From contig CM077676.1 in the NCBI GenBank assembly GCA_039707655.1, positions 82,919,895 to 82,983,894 on the forward strand: a DNA stretch of 64,000 bases, given 5' to 3'. Origin of the DNA: Elymus sibiricus. Lineage: Eukaryota > Streptophyta > Magnoliopsida > Poales > Poaceae. Position numbers and translations under genes: made by a program. Positions 11,095-23,300 of this stretch are shown one piece after another. How positions within the stretch are numbered: position 1 is the first letter of the stretch; each line of letters starts with the position of its first letter. The notes beneath the pieces are model-generated. The model searched no databases and was not told the origin of the DNA. It saw only the letters and a list, made by a program, of their open reading frames with translations.

Positions 11095-12740
11095 TGTGAC
11101 GCCCCCGACTCGACCGTGCACTAATCATACACGCAAATGCGCATGATCAAGCCCAGGGACTCACGGGAAGATATCACAACACAACTCTAGACACAAAATA
11201 AAATAATACAAGCTTTATATTACAAGCCAGGGGCCTCGAGGGCTCTAATACATAAGCTCGAGTTACACAAGAGTCAGCGGAAGCATCAGTATCTGAGTAC
11301 ATACATAAATAGACAAGACTGCCTTAAGAAGGCTGAGCAAAACAACGACAACTAGATCGAAAAGGCGCAGGCCTCCTGCCTAGGAACCTCCTAAACTACT
11401 CCTGGTCGTCGGTCTCCACGTAGTAGTAGGCTCCGCCAGGGTAGTAGTAGTCATCGACGGGATCAGCTGGCTCTGGGCTCCGTCATCTGATCGCAGCAAT
11501 CGGGTAGGGGAAAAAAGGTAGCAAAGCCACCGTGAGTACTCATCCAAAGTACTCGCAAGACTTACATCAGAACTAAGCTAATTATGCTTCGGTATCAAAG
11601 GGAAGGGGCTGTATCTGTGGACTATACTGCAGAAATGCCAGAATAGAGGGGAAGGCCTAGCCTATCGAAGACTAGCATCTTGCAGTGTCTTGCAGCATTA
11701 GAAGAGAGTAGAGTAACATATAATATAGTAACAAGTATATATTAGCAACGCCCAGAGATCCTTCCTCGACTACCCCGCGAGGAAGCAATCCCGGAGCCAT
11801 CATATCAATTTGGTATCACAAGTATCCAGTTCTAGTTGTAGTAGATCGGGATACAACTCCGAGCGTCCTGTTACCGTGGACACGGCTATTCGAATAGATA
11901 ACTTCCCTGCAGGGGTGCACTACTGTTACCCAACACGCTCGATTACCTCTGACCGGACACACTTTTCCAGGTAATGCCCGGCCTCGGATAACCGACACGA
12001 TGTAGTCCTACCTAGGCTCCGCAGAGAGGTCCCCGCCGGTCTACATCCTAAGCGCTCAGGGGTCTTGGGCCCATCGCCCTTTGCACTCCGGGTCGTTGCG
12101 CGCAGGGCGAATCCAGGCACCACCTCTCTCCTGGATGGCGCCGGCCCAGCTGTGCCACAATGCTAATCTGGACGTCTGACAGAGCTTTTGGGAGAATCGT
12201 ACGATGCCGAGTGTTAACCCGCATGGTGGTTAGTGCGAAAAGGCCAGAGGCCTACTCAGATCACATATCCAAACCGTCAGTGTATTGGGAGCTCACGGAG
12301 ACGATCAGTGATCCACGATCTGTGGTCCCATCGCCCCGTCTCGTGGACTTACGACAAGGGCCAGGCCCATCCCTCTGCTGGGGCGGTCTGCCTGCCCGGC
12401 CGTGCCACGTAATTATCTCGCGGGTACCCTCATGGTCAACCTGACTTCACATCTCTCGTGGGTACCCCTCAGGGTCGACCCGACTTCAACAGAGGACTGA
12501 GGTAAATACAGGGTATCCGTGTGTCCATAACATCAAGGGGGAATCCGAGGAATCAACCTCGTTGGATTCCTACTCGATGTAACCGTCAAGGTGAACTTGG
12601 AGGAATCACCTTCAATGGGTTCACACTTGAGGGGTTGCACGACAGAGTCATAATCGGAGGTGGTGAAAGAGGAATCACCCTCGGTAACCCACAACTGACT
12701 AGCTACGCTACAGAGATATCATCAGGAGTGAGGTAGGAGG
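11095..12740. mobile_element. Left part of large solo-LTR-like element X2
   Basis: It starts TGTGACGCCCCCGACTCGAC, like X1, and stays collinear with X1 for about 1.3 kb (shared words GGGAAGATATCACAACACAA and CATCCAAAGTACTCGCAAG). Positions 12530-12740 hold diverged repeats around GAGGAATCACCCTCGG that X1 lacks. The element is interrupted at 12740 by G1 and resumes at 30881. Net length is about 4.1 kb. The perfect 5-bp duplication CACAT lies at 11090-11094 and 33339-33343. No gene is supported inside it. Confidence 0.75.
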
Positions 12741-14260
12741 TGATAACCCACAAGTATAGGGGATCAATTGTAGCTTTTTCGATAAATAAGAGTGTCGAAC
12801 CCAACGAGGAGCTAAAGGAAGAATTAATATTCCCTTCAACTTCTATCGACCACCGATACAACTCTACACGCACTTAACGTTCGCTTTACCTAGAACAAGT
12901 ATGAAATTATTTTGTAGGTGATAGGATAGGTTTGCAAGAATAAAACTAGAAGTACTTAGCTAAAATAAAACTACGAGTAATTTGCGAAATAATAAAAGTT
13001 AGTTGTTTAGTAGAAAGTTTTTGTAACACAAGAGAATGATTTGTCCCTAGGCAATCGATAACTAGACTGGTAATCATTGTTGCAATTTTATATGAGGGAG
13101 AGGCATGAGCTAACATACTTTCCGTACTTGGATCATATGCACTTATGATTGGAACTCTAGCAAGCATCCGCAACTACCAAAGATCATTAAGGTAAAACCC
13201 AACCATAGCATTAAGTATCAAGTCCCCTTTACTCCCATACGCAACAACCCCCTTACTCGGGTGTAAGCTTCTGTCACTCTAGCCGCCCACCGTAAGAGAA
13301 TTATGAACGTATTGCAACACCTACAGCGGGAATCCCTCACGCTTGCATGACACGGAGGGCACCATAGGACAACACCAAAATAAAACATACAACTCAAACC
13401 AATCACGGTCATCAATCAACCCATAGGACAAAAAGAATCTACTCAAACATCATAGGGTGGCCACAAATCATTGGATAATAATATGTAGCATTAAGCACCA
13501 TGTATAAGTAGAGATTACAGCGGGGAGAAGAGGTGTTACACCGCTGCATAGAGGGGGAGAGAGTTGGTGGTGACGGCGGCGAAGTTGTTGGTGTAGATCG
13601 CCGTCACGATGATTGCCCCGGCGGCGTTCCGGCGCCACCGGGAGAGAGGGGGAGAGAGCCCCCCTCCTTCTTCTTCTTCCTTGGCCTCCCCCCTAGATGG
13701 GAGGAGATTTTCCCCTCTGGTCCATGGCCTCCATGGCACCCGGAGGGGCGGGAGCCCCTCCGAGATTGGATCTCTCTCTCTGTTCTCTTCTGTTTCGCGC
13801 TCCTGTTTTCTGGCCTTTCACCATTTCTTAAATTCCCAGAGATCCATAACTCCGATTGCGCTAAAATTTTAACACGATTTTTTTCCGGATATTAGCTTCC
13901 TTGCAGCCAAAGAAGGGCACCAACCGACCTACGAGGGCCTCACGAGGCACCACGGCGCGCCGAACCCCCCTGGCGCGCCCTGATGCCTTGTGGGGCCGAC
14001 GAGCACCGCCTTGCGTTGATTCCACCTCCCAAAAATCACATATATTCCAAAATAATTCTCCATGAAATTTTATTGCATTTGGATTTCGTTTGATATGGAT
14101 ATTCTACGAAACAAAAACATGCAACAAACAGGAACTGGCACTGGCACTGGATCAATATGTTATTCCCATAAACAATATAAAATGTTGCCAAAAGTATGTG
14201 GAAATTATAGGATATTGGCATGAAACAATCAAAAATTATAGATACGATGGAGACGTATCA
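12741..14260 (-). repeat. 3' LTR of G1
   Basis: The LTR is 1520 bp, TGATAACCC...GACGTATCA on the plus strand, with short inverted ends TGATA/TATCA. Positions 13930-13990 contain the paired GGCGCGCC stem-loop. ORFs here (for example around 13540-13890) are conserved only as far as the LTR sequence itself and are not called. Confidence 0.92.
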
Positions 14261-14274
14261 ACATCCCCAAGCTT
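14261..14274 (-). promoter_or_regulatory. Polypurine tract of G1
   Basis: On the minus strand AAGCTTGGGGATGT directly abuts the LTR start. This is the expected position for priming of plus-strand DNA. The same word recurs twice inside the element at 27026-27095. Confidence 0.75.
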
Positions 14275-15445
14275 AATTCCTGCTCGTCCTCGAGTAGGTA
14301 AATGATAAAAAAGATAATTTTTGATGTGGAATGCCACCTAGCATAATCTTGATCATAAAATTTAATCATGGCATGAATATTAAGACACGAGTGATTCAAA
14401 GCAATAGTCTATAATTTGATATAAAGACATCAATACTCAAGCATACTAACAAACAACCATGTCTTTCAAAATATCAACGCTAAAGAAAGTTATCCCTAGC
14501 CCATTATGCTCAGTCATTGATCCATTCATGACACACACTCAACATTAACTACACCCAATGCACAAGTATGACAATAGTGCTCTCTAGTTGGTGCTTTATA
14601 AGAGAAGATGGAGACTCAATAAAAATAAAAATGCATAAAAGTAAATAGATAGGCCCTTCGCAGAGGGAAGCAGAGATTTGCAGAGGTGCCAGAGCTCAAA
14701 GCTTAAATTAGAGAGATAAAATTATTTTGAGAGGCATGTTTTTCCGGTTAACGCTATGACCGGAAGTTCCCAATATCTTCCATGCTAGACACATTATAGG
14801 CGGTTCCCAAACAGAAAATAAAATTCATTTCCTTTCCACCATTCTTTCACAATCCATGGCTAGCCGTATCCACGGGTGCCTTCCATACCAATACTTTCCA
14901 AGGAATTTTGTTATTATTATTTTTGATTCATTGTGGGACTGGGCATCCCTATTACCTGCCACTCTCTCGTGCAATGACAAGTGAATAAACACTCATCGTG
15001 AGAATAACACACCTAGCATGGAAAATATTGGCCACCCCCTGCCGCCACATGAGCGGTACGAGCACACAAAACGGAAATTTATTTTGAATAATTAGAGTTG
15101 GCACATGCAAATTTACTTGGAACGGCATGGAAATACCGCATATAGGTAGGTATGGTGGACTCATTTGGCACAACTTTTGGTTTAAGGAGTTGGATGCACA
15201 AGCAGCATCCCCGCTTAGTACAAATGAAGGCTAGCAAATAGATTGAGAAGCAACCAACCAGAAAACGAAAATGGTCATAAGCATGCATTGAACATAACTA
15301 ACACTGAATAATGCACCATAAGTAGGATATAACTTCGTTGCATAACTATTGACTTTACGTGCATGCATAGGGAATCACAAACCTTAACACCAATATTCTT
15401 ACTAAATCACAATTACTCACTAGCATAACTCACATATTATCATCT
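14275..15445 (-). mobile_element. 3' non-coding internal region of G1
   Basis: AT-rich, without a supportable ORF. Positions 14275-14510 match the beginning of the G2 3' region (41029-41260; shared word AGTCTATAATTTGATATAAA). Positions 14530-15300 match G4 (60-104 and 3702-4460). CACTA1 interrupts it at 15446, and the flanks rejoin at 26542. Confidence 0.75.
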
Positions 15446-16075
15446 CACTACTGGAATCAGGCACTTTGCCGTCTGCTATAGCAGACGGCAAAGGCATGCT
15501 TGGCGGACGGCAAAGGCTTTGCCGTCAGCCAGCAGACGACAAACACTCCGGCTGAACGGCTGCCGGCAAAGGCCGCTTTGCCGTCTGCTGGCAGACGGCA
15601 AAGAACTTTCCTTCTTTGCCGTCTGCCAGCAGACGGCAAAGAGCGTGGACGGCACAGAAAAGGTCTCATCCCCGTTAGGTGGCTAACAGCGCTCTTTGCC
15701 GTCTGCTGGCAGACGGCAAAGAGCTGTAGATGACGTCAGCTGACGTCAGGCTTCAGCTGGGCCCAGGCAGGCTCTTTGCCGTCTGCTGGCAGACGGCAAA
15801 GAACTTTCCTTCTTTGCCGTCTGCCAGCAGACGGCAAAGAGCTGTAGATGACGTCAGCTGACGTCAGGCTTCAGCTGGGCCCAGGCAGGCTCTTTGCCGT
15901 CTGCTGGCAGACGGCAAACAACTTTCCTTCTTTGCCGTCTGCCAGCAGACGGCAAAGAGGCCACATAGGCCAGCCCAGGTTGCACAGGCTGCTGCCACGT
16001 GGCCTCTTTGCCGTCTGCCAGCAGACGGCAAAGAGCTTTGCCGTCTGCTAGCAGACGGCAAAGTGGCTATATAGC
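15446..16075. repeat. Left terminal and subterminal palindrome array of CACTA1
   Basis: About eleven copies of a 28-bp palindrome made of CTTTGCCGTCTGC and its inverse (GCAGACGGCAAAG), with centres TG, CA, TATA or TA. The first is part of the terminal inverted repeat. In En/Spm elements such subterminal repeats are bound by the TNPA-type protein to bring the ends together; that role is inferred here from position and form. ORFs rich in LPSAGRRQR in this region are translations of the repeat, not genes. Confidence 0.92.
15721..15956. repeat. Two tandem 118-bp units carrying paired TGACGTCA sites
   Basis: The unit starting at 15721 repeats at 15839 with almost no change. Each contains TGACGTCAGCTGACGTCA, that is two full TGACGTCA palindromes 10 bp apart, followed by two GCCGTCTGC palindromes. 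TGACGTCA is the consensus for TGA/bZIP-type factors. Confidence 0.8.
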
Positions 16076-16334
16076 CCCTGTTTTTTCTGTTTTTTGTTAT
16101 ATCAATTCATTTTCACAGAAATTCAAACACACATATATATATATTCAGAATCACATAGTTTCAAACATCAAACATCATACATCAAACGTAGTTTCAAACA
16201 TCAAACATAGTTTCACCATCGTCATCAAACATCATACATCCAATTCATATATACATAGTTTCACAAACATCTAATATGTAAACAGTAGCATTCTGCCCTT
16301 CCATGAAGTGAATCAAACCTGCAAAAATGGGAGT

Positions 16335-16446
16335 AAGAAATTAGAAGAAGAAGAAGAAGACTAGAAGAAGAGGAAGAAAAAGAAGAAGAAGAAGAAGAAG
16401 AAGAAGAAGACTAGAAGAAGAAGAAGAAAAAGAAGAAGAAGAAGAA

Positions 16447-16478
<32 letters not shown>

Positions 16479-16945
16479 AGGAGAAGGAGAAGGAGAAGAA
16501 GGAGAAGAAGAAGAGGAAGAAGAAGAAGGAGAAGGAGAAGAAGAAGAAGAAGAAGAAGAAGAAAGAAGAAGAAGAAAGAAGAAGAAGAAGGAATAGAGGA
16601 GAAGAAGAAGAAGAAGAAGAAGAAGAAGAAGAAGAAGAAGAAGAAGAAGAAGAAGGAGAAGAAGAAGAAGAAGAAGGAGAAGAGGAGGAGAAGGAGAAGG
16701 AGAAGGAGAAGGAGAAGGAGAAGAAGGAGAAGAAGAAGAAGAAGAAGGAATAGAGGAGAAGAAGGAGAAGAAGAAGAAGAAGAAGAAGAAGAAGAAGAAG
16801 AAGAAGGAGAAGAAGGAGAAGGAGGAGGAGAAGGAGGAGGAGGAGAAGGAGGAGAAGGAGGAGCAGGAGGAGCAGGAGAAGGAGAAGGAGAAGGAGAAGG
16901 AGAAGGAGAAGGAGAAGGAGAAGAAGAAGAAGAAGAAGAAGGAGC
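16335..16945. repeat. (GAA)n-rich purine tract, about 610 bp
   Basis: The plus strand is almost only A and G, mainly GAA and GGAGAA units. The long minus-strand ORF of Ser/Leu/Phe/Pro runs is a repeat translation. The mirror tract (pyrimidine on the plus strand) lies at 25234-25615 near the other end of CACTA1. Confidence 0.9.
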
Positions 16946-17590
16946 TAAATAGGTCATATTAAGTCATTTTGGAGCTAAATAGGTCATTTTGGAGCATATT
17001 AAGTCATTTTGGAGCTAAATAGGTCATTTTGGAGCTAATTAAGGTTATTATATCATTTTTGAGCTAGCTAAGCATATAAATCCATTTTTGGAGGAATAAA
17101 TGCTAAGTATAGGTCATTTTAGAGCTATCCTAGGTTAAATAGGTCATTTTGGAACTAATTAAGGTTGTTATGTCATTTTTTAGCTAGCTAAGCATATTAA
17201 AGTCATTTTGGAGAAATAAATGCTAAGTTTAGGTCATTTTAGAGCTATCCTAGGTTAAATAGGTCATTTTTGAGATAATTAAGGTTATTATGTCATTTTT
17301 GAGCTAGCTAAGCATATTAAGTGATTTTGGAGGAATAAATGCTAAGAAGAAGAAGAAGAAGATGATGATGAAGAAGATGAAGAAGAAGAAGAGGAGCTCT
17401 TCTTCTTCTTCCTCCTATTCCTTCTTTTCCTCCTCTTCCTTGTTTTTCTTTCATCTTATTCATTATTTGGAGAAATAAATGCTAAGTATACGTCATTTTA
17501 GAGCTATCCTAGGTTAAATAGGTAATTTTGGAGCTAATTAATGTTGTTATGTCATTTTTTAGCTAGCTAAGCATATTGAGTCATTTTGTT
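16946..17590. repeat. 120-bp minisatellite built on a GGTCATTTTGGAGC word
   Basis: Copies of a 120-bp unit begin at 17111, 17231 and 17490. Each contains AGGTCATTTTAGAGCTATCC. Shorter degenerate units occupy 16946-17110. A 120-140 bp GAA/CTTCTT inverted purine-pyrimidine block (17345-17462) interrupts the array between the second and third copies. It lies between the GAA tract and the 3' end of the TNP1-like gene. No coding is seen. Confidence 0.75.
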
Positions 17591-17904
17591 AAGCTAAACA
17601 CTTGGGAAAACTTACCGTCATCACTTAGATGTAGGTGAAGGACCGGTCGCGCCAGTGGCAGACGGAGAAGCATCGATCGATGCTTGTCGGGAGTTATGCT
17701 GCACCAAAGATCATTTGCAGTGTATCGTTAGCATGATGCAACTCAAATGTGAAGACTAGTAACTAATGACCATTCAAATGAAACTCACCGTGCCTGCCGG
17801 AGCAATGACTGGCATCGGCGGAGGGGTCGTGCCATTCTTTTCGCACATGCTCTGCACATTTGGTTTTCTCGAGTCAGTCATATTAGTTAGTAATGAAAGG
17901 AACA

Positions 17905-20158
17905 TTACGTGCATGATTTGGCTAATATGCAGAAGAAACTTACCACGAAGAGCTCGTATAGGGCCCGTTGACCCTCCTCGTTCCGCTTCCTCTCCTCCTC
18001 CAATAGCTTAGCCGTCCTCTCCTCCGCCTCCCTCTCCCTCGCCGCCGCCTGCTGTCTCTCTTCCTCTAGAAGCGCCTGGGTCCTCGCTTCTGCTTCCTCA
18101 AGAGCAGCCTGGGTCTTCGCTCTCTCTGCCTCAATAGCAGCCTGCAACACCACTCGTTAGCATTGTAATCATCGACGGCCGCACACACAATGTAATGGAG
18201 GAAAGGTATCTGAGTCCGTATAACTAACTTGGAATTCGAGCTCCATTGGCCGTGCACGAGGCCTTATCTCAGGATCGGAGCTGGTCTGGCGCTTCTTGAT
18301 CTGCGGGAGAGTGCTAGTACAACGTATCAGTCCATCCCCAATGGCTAACAAGCCATGGTGCCTCCCGCCACCAGATATCATCACCAGCTCTGGATCAAGA
18401 GGTTGCTGGCTCGGGTTAAACTCCGGCCCTTTCCTCGCCTTCCCCTCGTCTCTGTACCTCACAAGCTTGTTGTGGGAGGCGCGGTTGCTGAATTTCTCTG
18501 GATCATCGAGGTCAGACTCAGAGAATGCCTTGGCCTTCTTGTACGAGGCAGTATTGGACATGGCATAGAGGTCGAACAGCTCTGGCACTGGAGCCTTGTT
18601 GTGCCGCGCCTAAAAGAGAGGAACAGAGTATTAGTTAAGGGCTCAAGCTAGCATGAAGAATGAATTTGCATGAATCATGAAGCAAACCACATACCCAGTT
18701 TTCCCCGAACCCACGTAGGTTGACGCTGCCTAGATGGTGTGGGACACCTTTCATTTGGGCACGCTTCTCCTTTGCACCGTCATGGACGTTGCGCCATTGG
18801 GGAGTGCACCACTCATCCACCAACGCCTCCCAACAGTCCATCCTATCCGCACACCATCTCGGGGCACCTAAGTTAAGCAAGAGAAATTTGAGCGCTACGC
18901 ATACGAATCAAATCAAGGAACTAAGTACAAGGCCTTAAGAATAGGTAATTACCTTCATGTACTTCTCCTTACTCAGATAGTTGAGACGGCACTTCTCTTT
19001 TTTCCTCCGAATACCAGTCGAGACGTAGTAGTCTCGAATAGCCTGCGTCCGAGCCTCGTGCCGAAAGTTTTGAAGTAGGCGCCTGCACTCGTTGCCGATA
19101 ACCTGAGCCGCGGCCTCCTCCTGTCCCTCAGCACACCTGTAGAAGGTCTGCAATCAAATAAGAAAACACGGATTAGTACAATCACTAGGGTTGCCAATCA
19201 AAGAAGAAAACACAACGTAGACGGCAAAGGAGAAATTACCCAAACGTCTGGATCACAATGTCGGCGACCGTGTGGCACTCGACATCGCCGATCCTATGCC
19301 CCGGCGGGGCCGGGGCAGCCAAGTAGTGCTCCCAGGTCATTCCTAGCTCTGGAACCCGGCCCTCACCGGGCAACGTGACCCACCCCGGGAAGCTCTGGCG
19401 ACAAATCACGCCAAGGACACTGTTGGGCTTGCGGCAACCAGGCCCGTGTGTCCAAGATCTGCAGTATGACAAGGCCAACGCATTAGATATTTGAAGAAAC
19501 GTGAAGACAAAAGGTTAAAAAAGAGTAAATGCACTTACTTCTCCCCCTGCGGCGCAATCAACCACCTCTGGTCGGGGGTCGCCGGGGTGGGCGGGAGCTT
19601 TGTACCACCACGCTGGTAGACTTTGTGCCCCTCAACCCACTCACTCTCTCTATAGCTATCAGAACTATAGCCACCCTCAGCACGGCCACTCGACGAGCCC
19701 GCACCTGGGTTCTGCTGCGACTCAGCGTGATCCCCAGTCTCGTGGGACGAAGGCTCGGCGGCCCGACGCTCGTCGGCCCCAGGCTCGTCGGCCGTAGGCG
19801 TGTCTGTCGTAGCCTCGTCTGTCGTAGGCTCGTCGGCCTGAGGCTCGTGGACCGGAGTCCGAGACGGCTGCACCTCAGGCTGCTCCATCTCAGACGGAGC
19901 ACTCCTGTGGTCGGGTGAATCAGCTGGGGGTGGCGGCGAGGAAGGCGTAGTAGCAGCCTTCCTACCTCTCCCGCCGCCACGTCCACCTCTACTAACCTTC
20001 TTCATCCCTCGACCTCTCCCGGTCGAAGAAGAAGTGCCCGCCGGTGTCTGCATACTGAGATCCAGCGCTCTCCGGAGGTGGTGGGGTGGGATGGAAGTAC
20101 CCCTCCCACCACGCGCCGAGGAAGGAGCCTCGGAGCGCTCTCGACCCGCGCCCACCAT
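17905..20158 (-). CDS. TNP1-like gene of CACTA1 (Ptta/En-Spm Transposase_24 type), multi-exon
   Basis: The gene is read as about six exons. Exon 1 runs from the ATG at 20158 to about 19539. It encodes a Gly/Arg-rich then Pro/Glu/Ser-rich, low-complexity N-terminus and ends in GEK before a GTAAGT donor. Exon 2 starts at about 19459 after a CAG acceptor (SWTHGPGCRKPNSVLG). Exon 3 is around 19153-18950 (FYRCAEGQEEAAAQV ... ECRRLL, a Transposase_24-like helix-rich core). Exon 4 is around 18870-18690 (APRWCADRMDCWEALVDEW). Exon 5 is around 18610-18240. The last exon, 18150-17940, encodes a Glu/Ala/Arg coiled coil. A putative 5' UTR intron ends just before the ATG. In En/Spm the partner gene product binds subterminal repeats. 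Exon joints after exon 2 are not in phase by my reading, so a small indel or a wrong splice guess remains. Confidence 0.65.
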
Positions 20159-20346
20159 CTGTCAACACCTGCAATGACAAAGAGTAAACGAAGTTAGTAC
20201 AACATTAAAAAAATGAATACCTGACATGAATATAATTTAAGTGTATCATCATCATGAACATAATAAAAAATTGAATACCTAACATGAACCTATTAATAAT
20301 ATATATGTACATAATAATAATTGAATACCTGACATGAACTATAATA

Positions 20347-23300
20347 TTAATCTTCATCGTCATCATTAATAAATGCATCATCATCGTCTATATATGCTTC
20401 GGGGTCAATAAATGCATCATCATCATCACTATCAGTAATGACGTGCTCATCATCATCATCAATAAATGCATCAACATGTGGAAGGCCTCCTGTACGTAAT
20501 CGGTCAAGCATTGACAGGTCATCCGCAGCAGTAACCTCTTCTTGTTCCGGTTCAGGCTCGGATTCACTGCCGCTGTCTACTTCAATGTTCTTTTTGGAAA
20601 GACGTGTTTCTTGGAAGAATTCTCCTTCATATGTGTCTGGGTTAATGTGAGGTTCATAATCCTCTTCATTGGGGGGAGGTGGTCTAACATGTGGCGGCAC
20701 TTCATAAACGACATCCCAACCTTTGAGATTTGGATCACTTTGGCAGGCCCACGGTAGATAGAAAACTTGGGTTGCCTGTTGAGCCGTAATATAGACATCG
20801 GGAACATCCAAATGGGTGCTTTGTTTGATTTCGACTAGCCCTAGATGTTCATGAGTCCTTCTAGTCTCCTTCGGCTGGAACCAATAACATTTGAAGACTA
20901 CGACTTTCGGTGGGTTTGCACCATAGAATAGAAGTTCATAAATTGCTTCAACTCTTCCATAATACTCGGTACCTCCTTCGCCGATAGCAGAGACACAACA
21001 ATTTGTAGACTTTCGGTCGGCCATAGATAGCTCTTTGCCATAGGTACGAAAGCGATACCCGTTGATGTCGTATTTGTCAAATGAACGGACCTTATAGTCA
21101 AAACCATTTGCGACTTGTCTCAATTCGGAGTCCATAGACTCTGCATTAGCCTACAAGTTTAATACGAAAGGATTGTTGCATTAGCCGCAAACTAGACGAA
21201 GAAATGAAATGGTCTAATGGAAATTACCGTTTGTTTGAACCAAGAGATGAAACCGGGATAGCCTCCTACATGCTTTGCCAGAAGCTCATACTATTCGATG
21301 GAATCCTTTTGGATCACCGCTCCATCCGAGAATTTGGCGACGTATCGACTGTATCACATATCCGGGAATAAGAGCATTTCAAAGGAATTAGAAGTTGCAA
21401 AACAATGTACCGAGAACTTACTCGATGTACGGACGCACTTCTGTTAGGTTGTTGAAGATATACAACGAAATGGTCCGCCATTCTTCGACATCCAACGGTA
21501 TTGCTTTCGAAGCACCGGCTGGTGCGAGGTTCCCTTTGAATAGGCTGAGGTTGGATCGACCTTTTTCACGGTTGCCATCATTGTACCGAGGCTTCGGATT
21601 ATGCAAATGACGATTCTTGGCTTTGTAGTGTGCTGTCACGAAGTTTGCGGCCTCCTCAGTAATGAATGCCTCGGCCATCGATGCTTCAATTCTACGTTTA
21701 TTTTTACATTTTGCTCGAAGCGTCTTCTGCATCCTCTCAGTTGCAAAGCACCAACGATTTTGCACGGGCCCCCCCAATCTTGCCTCGGTCGGGAGATGCA
21801 AAATCAAATGCTGCATTGGATTAAAGAATCCCGGTGGAAAGATCTTTTCTAACTTGCAGATCAACTCCGGCGCCAACTCTTCCAGTTCGTCTAGCACGCC
21901 AGGCGATAGTTCTTTCGCACAAAGAGCACGGAAGAAATAGCTCAGCTCTGCCAGTACTAGCCATTCATCCTCAGGGATAAAGCCACGCAACATCACCGGC
22001 ATTACCCGCTCAAGCCATATGTGCCAATCATGACTCTTCATACCAAATATTTTCAATTTGTCAAGACTCGCTCCCCTCTTTAGATTCGTTGCATACCCAT
22101 CGGGGAACATCAACTGCATTTTCACCCACAAGATCATTTCCCTCATAGCTGGCCTTCCAAGATTGAACCATGCCTTTGGCTTCCTCCAGTTCTTCTTTCC
22201 TTTCGGTTGTCGCATGTTTTGTAACGGTCTATCACATAGAGCCTCTTGATCGACTCTAGCCTTAGGGTTATCCTTTGACTTCCCCTCTATGCCGAACAAT
22301 GTACCAAAAAGGGCCTCGGCAATATTCTTTTCAGTGTGCATCACGTCGATGTTGTGTGGGCAAATGAGGTCTTTAAAGTAAGGCAGATCCCACAAGCATA
22401 TCTTGTGAGTCCAGGCGTGTTCCGAATTATACCCTTTGAAATATCCTGGACGCTCTGGATTAGGCTCGAGAGCGTTTAACTGATCCAGGGCCTGTTGGCC
22501 TGTCAATGCAGGTGGTGCAGAGTTTTTGACAACTCTACCTTTCATGAAATTTTTCTTGTCTTTTCTGAACTTATGGCCAGGATCCAGGAACTGTCTATGC
22601 AAGTCGAAGCAAGAATACTTGTGACCCGCCTGCAGCCAACGGAACTGAAGAGCTGCCTTGCATGTGGGGCATGGGAACCTTCCATGCACACACCAGCCAA
22701 CGAATAGCGCATACGCCGGCAAGTCATGCGTCGAGTACATGTACCACACATGCATTTTGAAGTTTTGTTTTGTAGCGGCGTCATATGTCTTGATCCCATT
22801 ATCCCAAGCTTCTTGCAATTCATCCTTAAGCGGCTGCATGTACACATTCATATTCTTCCCCGGATAGTTGGGCCCTGGAATTATCAACGTCAAGAAAATG
22901 TTCTTTCTTTTCATAATCTCTCCGGGGGGGGGGGGAGATTGAGTGGAATGACAAATACAGGCCAGCAACTGTATTGGGTTGCCATCATACCAAACACTTG
23001 GAACCCATCCGTGCTGATGGCGACTCGAGGATGCCTTGGATCTGCCGCTTTGTCCTTATGTAAAGCATCGAAGTGCTTCCACGCAAAAGCGTCTGAAGTG
23101 TGTCCCAACATCGGATTCCCATCTGCATCTAGTTCGGTTCTTTTGCCCAATTTATGCCACGTCATCTGTCTGGCCGTCTCTTCGACCATGAAAAGACGTT
23201 GAAGTCTTGGTATGATTGGCATATACCGAAGAACATTAACTGGGATTTTGGTCTGACTCTTCTCACCCATACCGTTGTCTACCACAACATACCTGGAAGA

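Noticed and set aside
15457..16061. Short ORFs rich in LPSAGRRQR and the regular spaced palindromes, which superficially look like a CRISPR array
   Set aside because: The repeats are palindromic subterminal units of a CACTA transposon with non-unique spacers in a plant genome; no cas genes are present.
16361..16957. 198-aa minus-strand ORF of Ser, Leu, Phe and Pro runs
   Set aside because: Translation of the GAA microsatellite; all frames are open because the tract lacks T on the plus strand.
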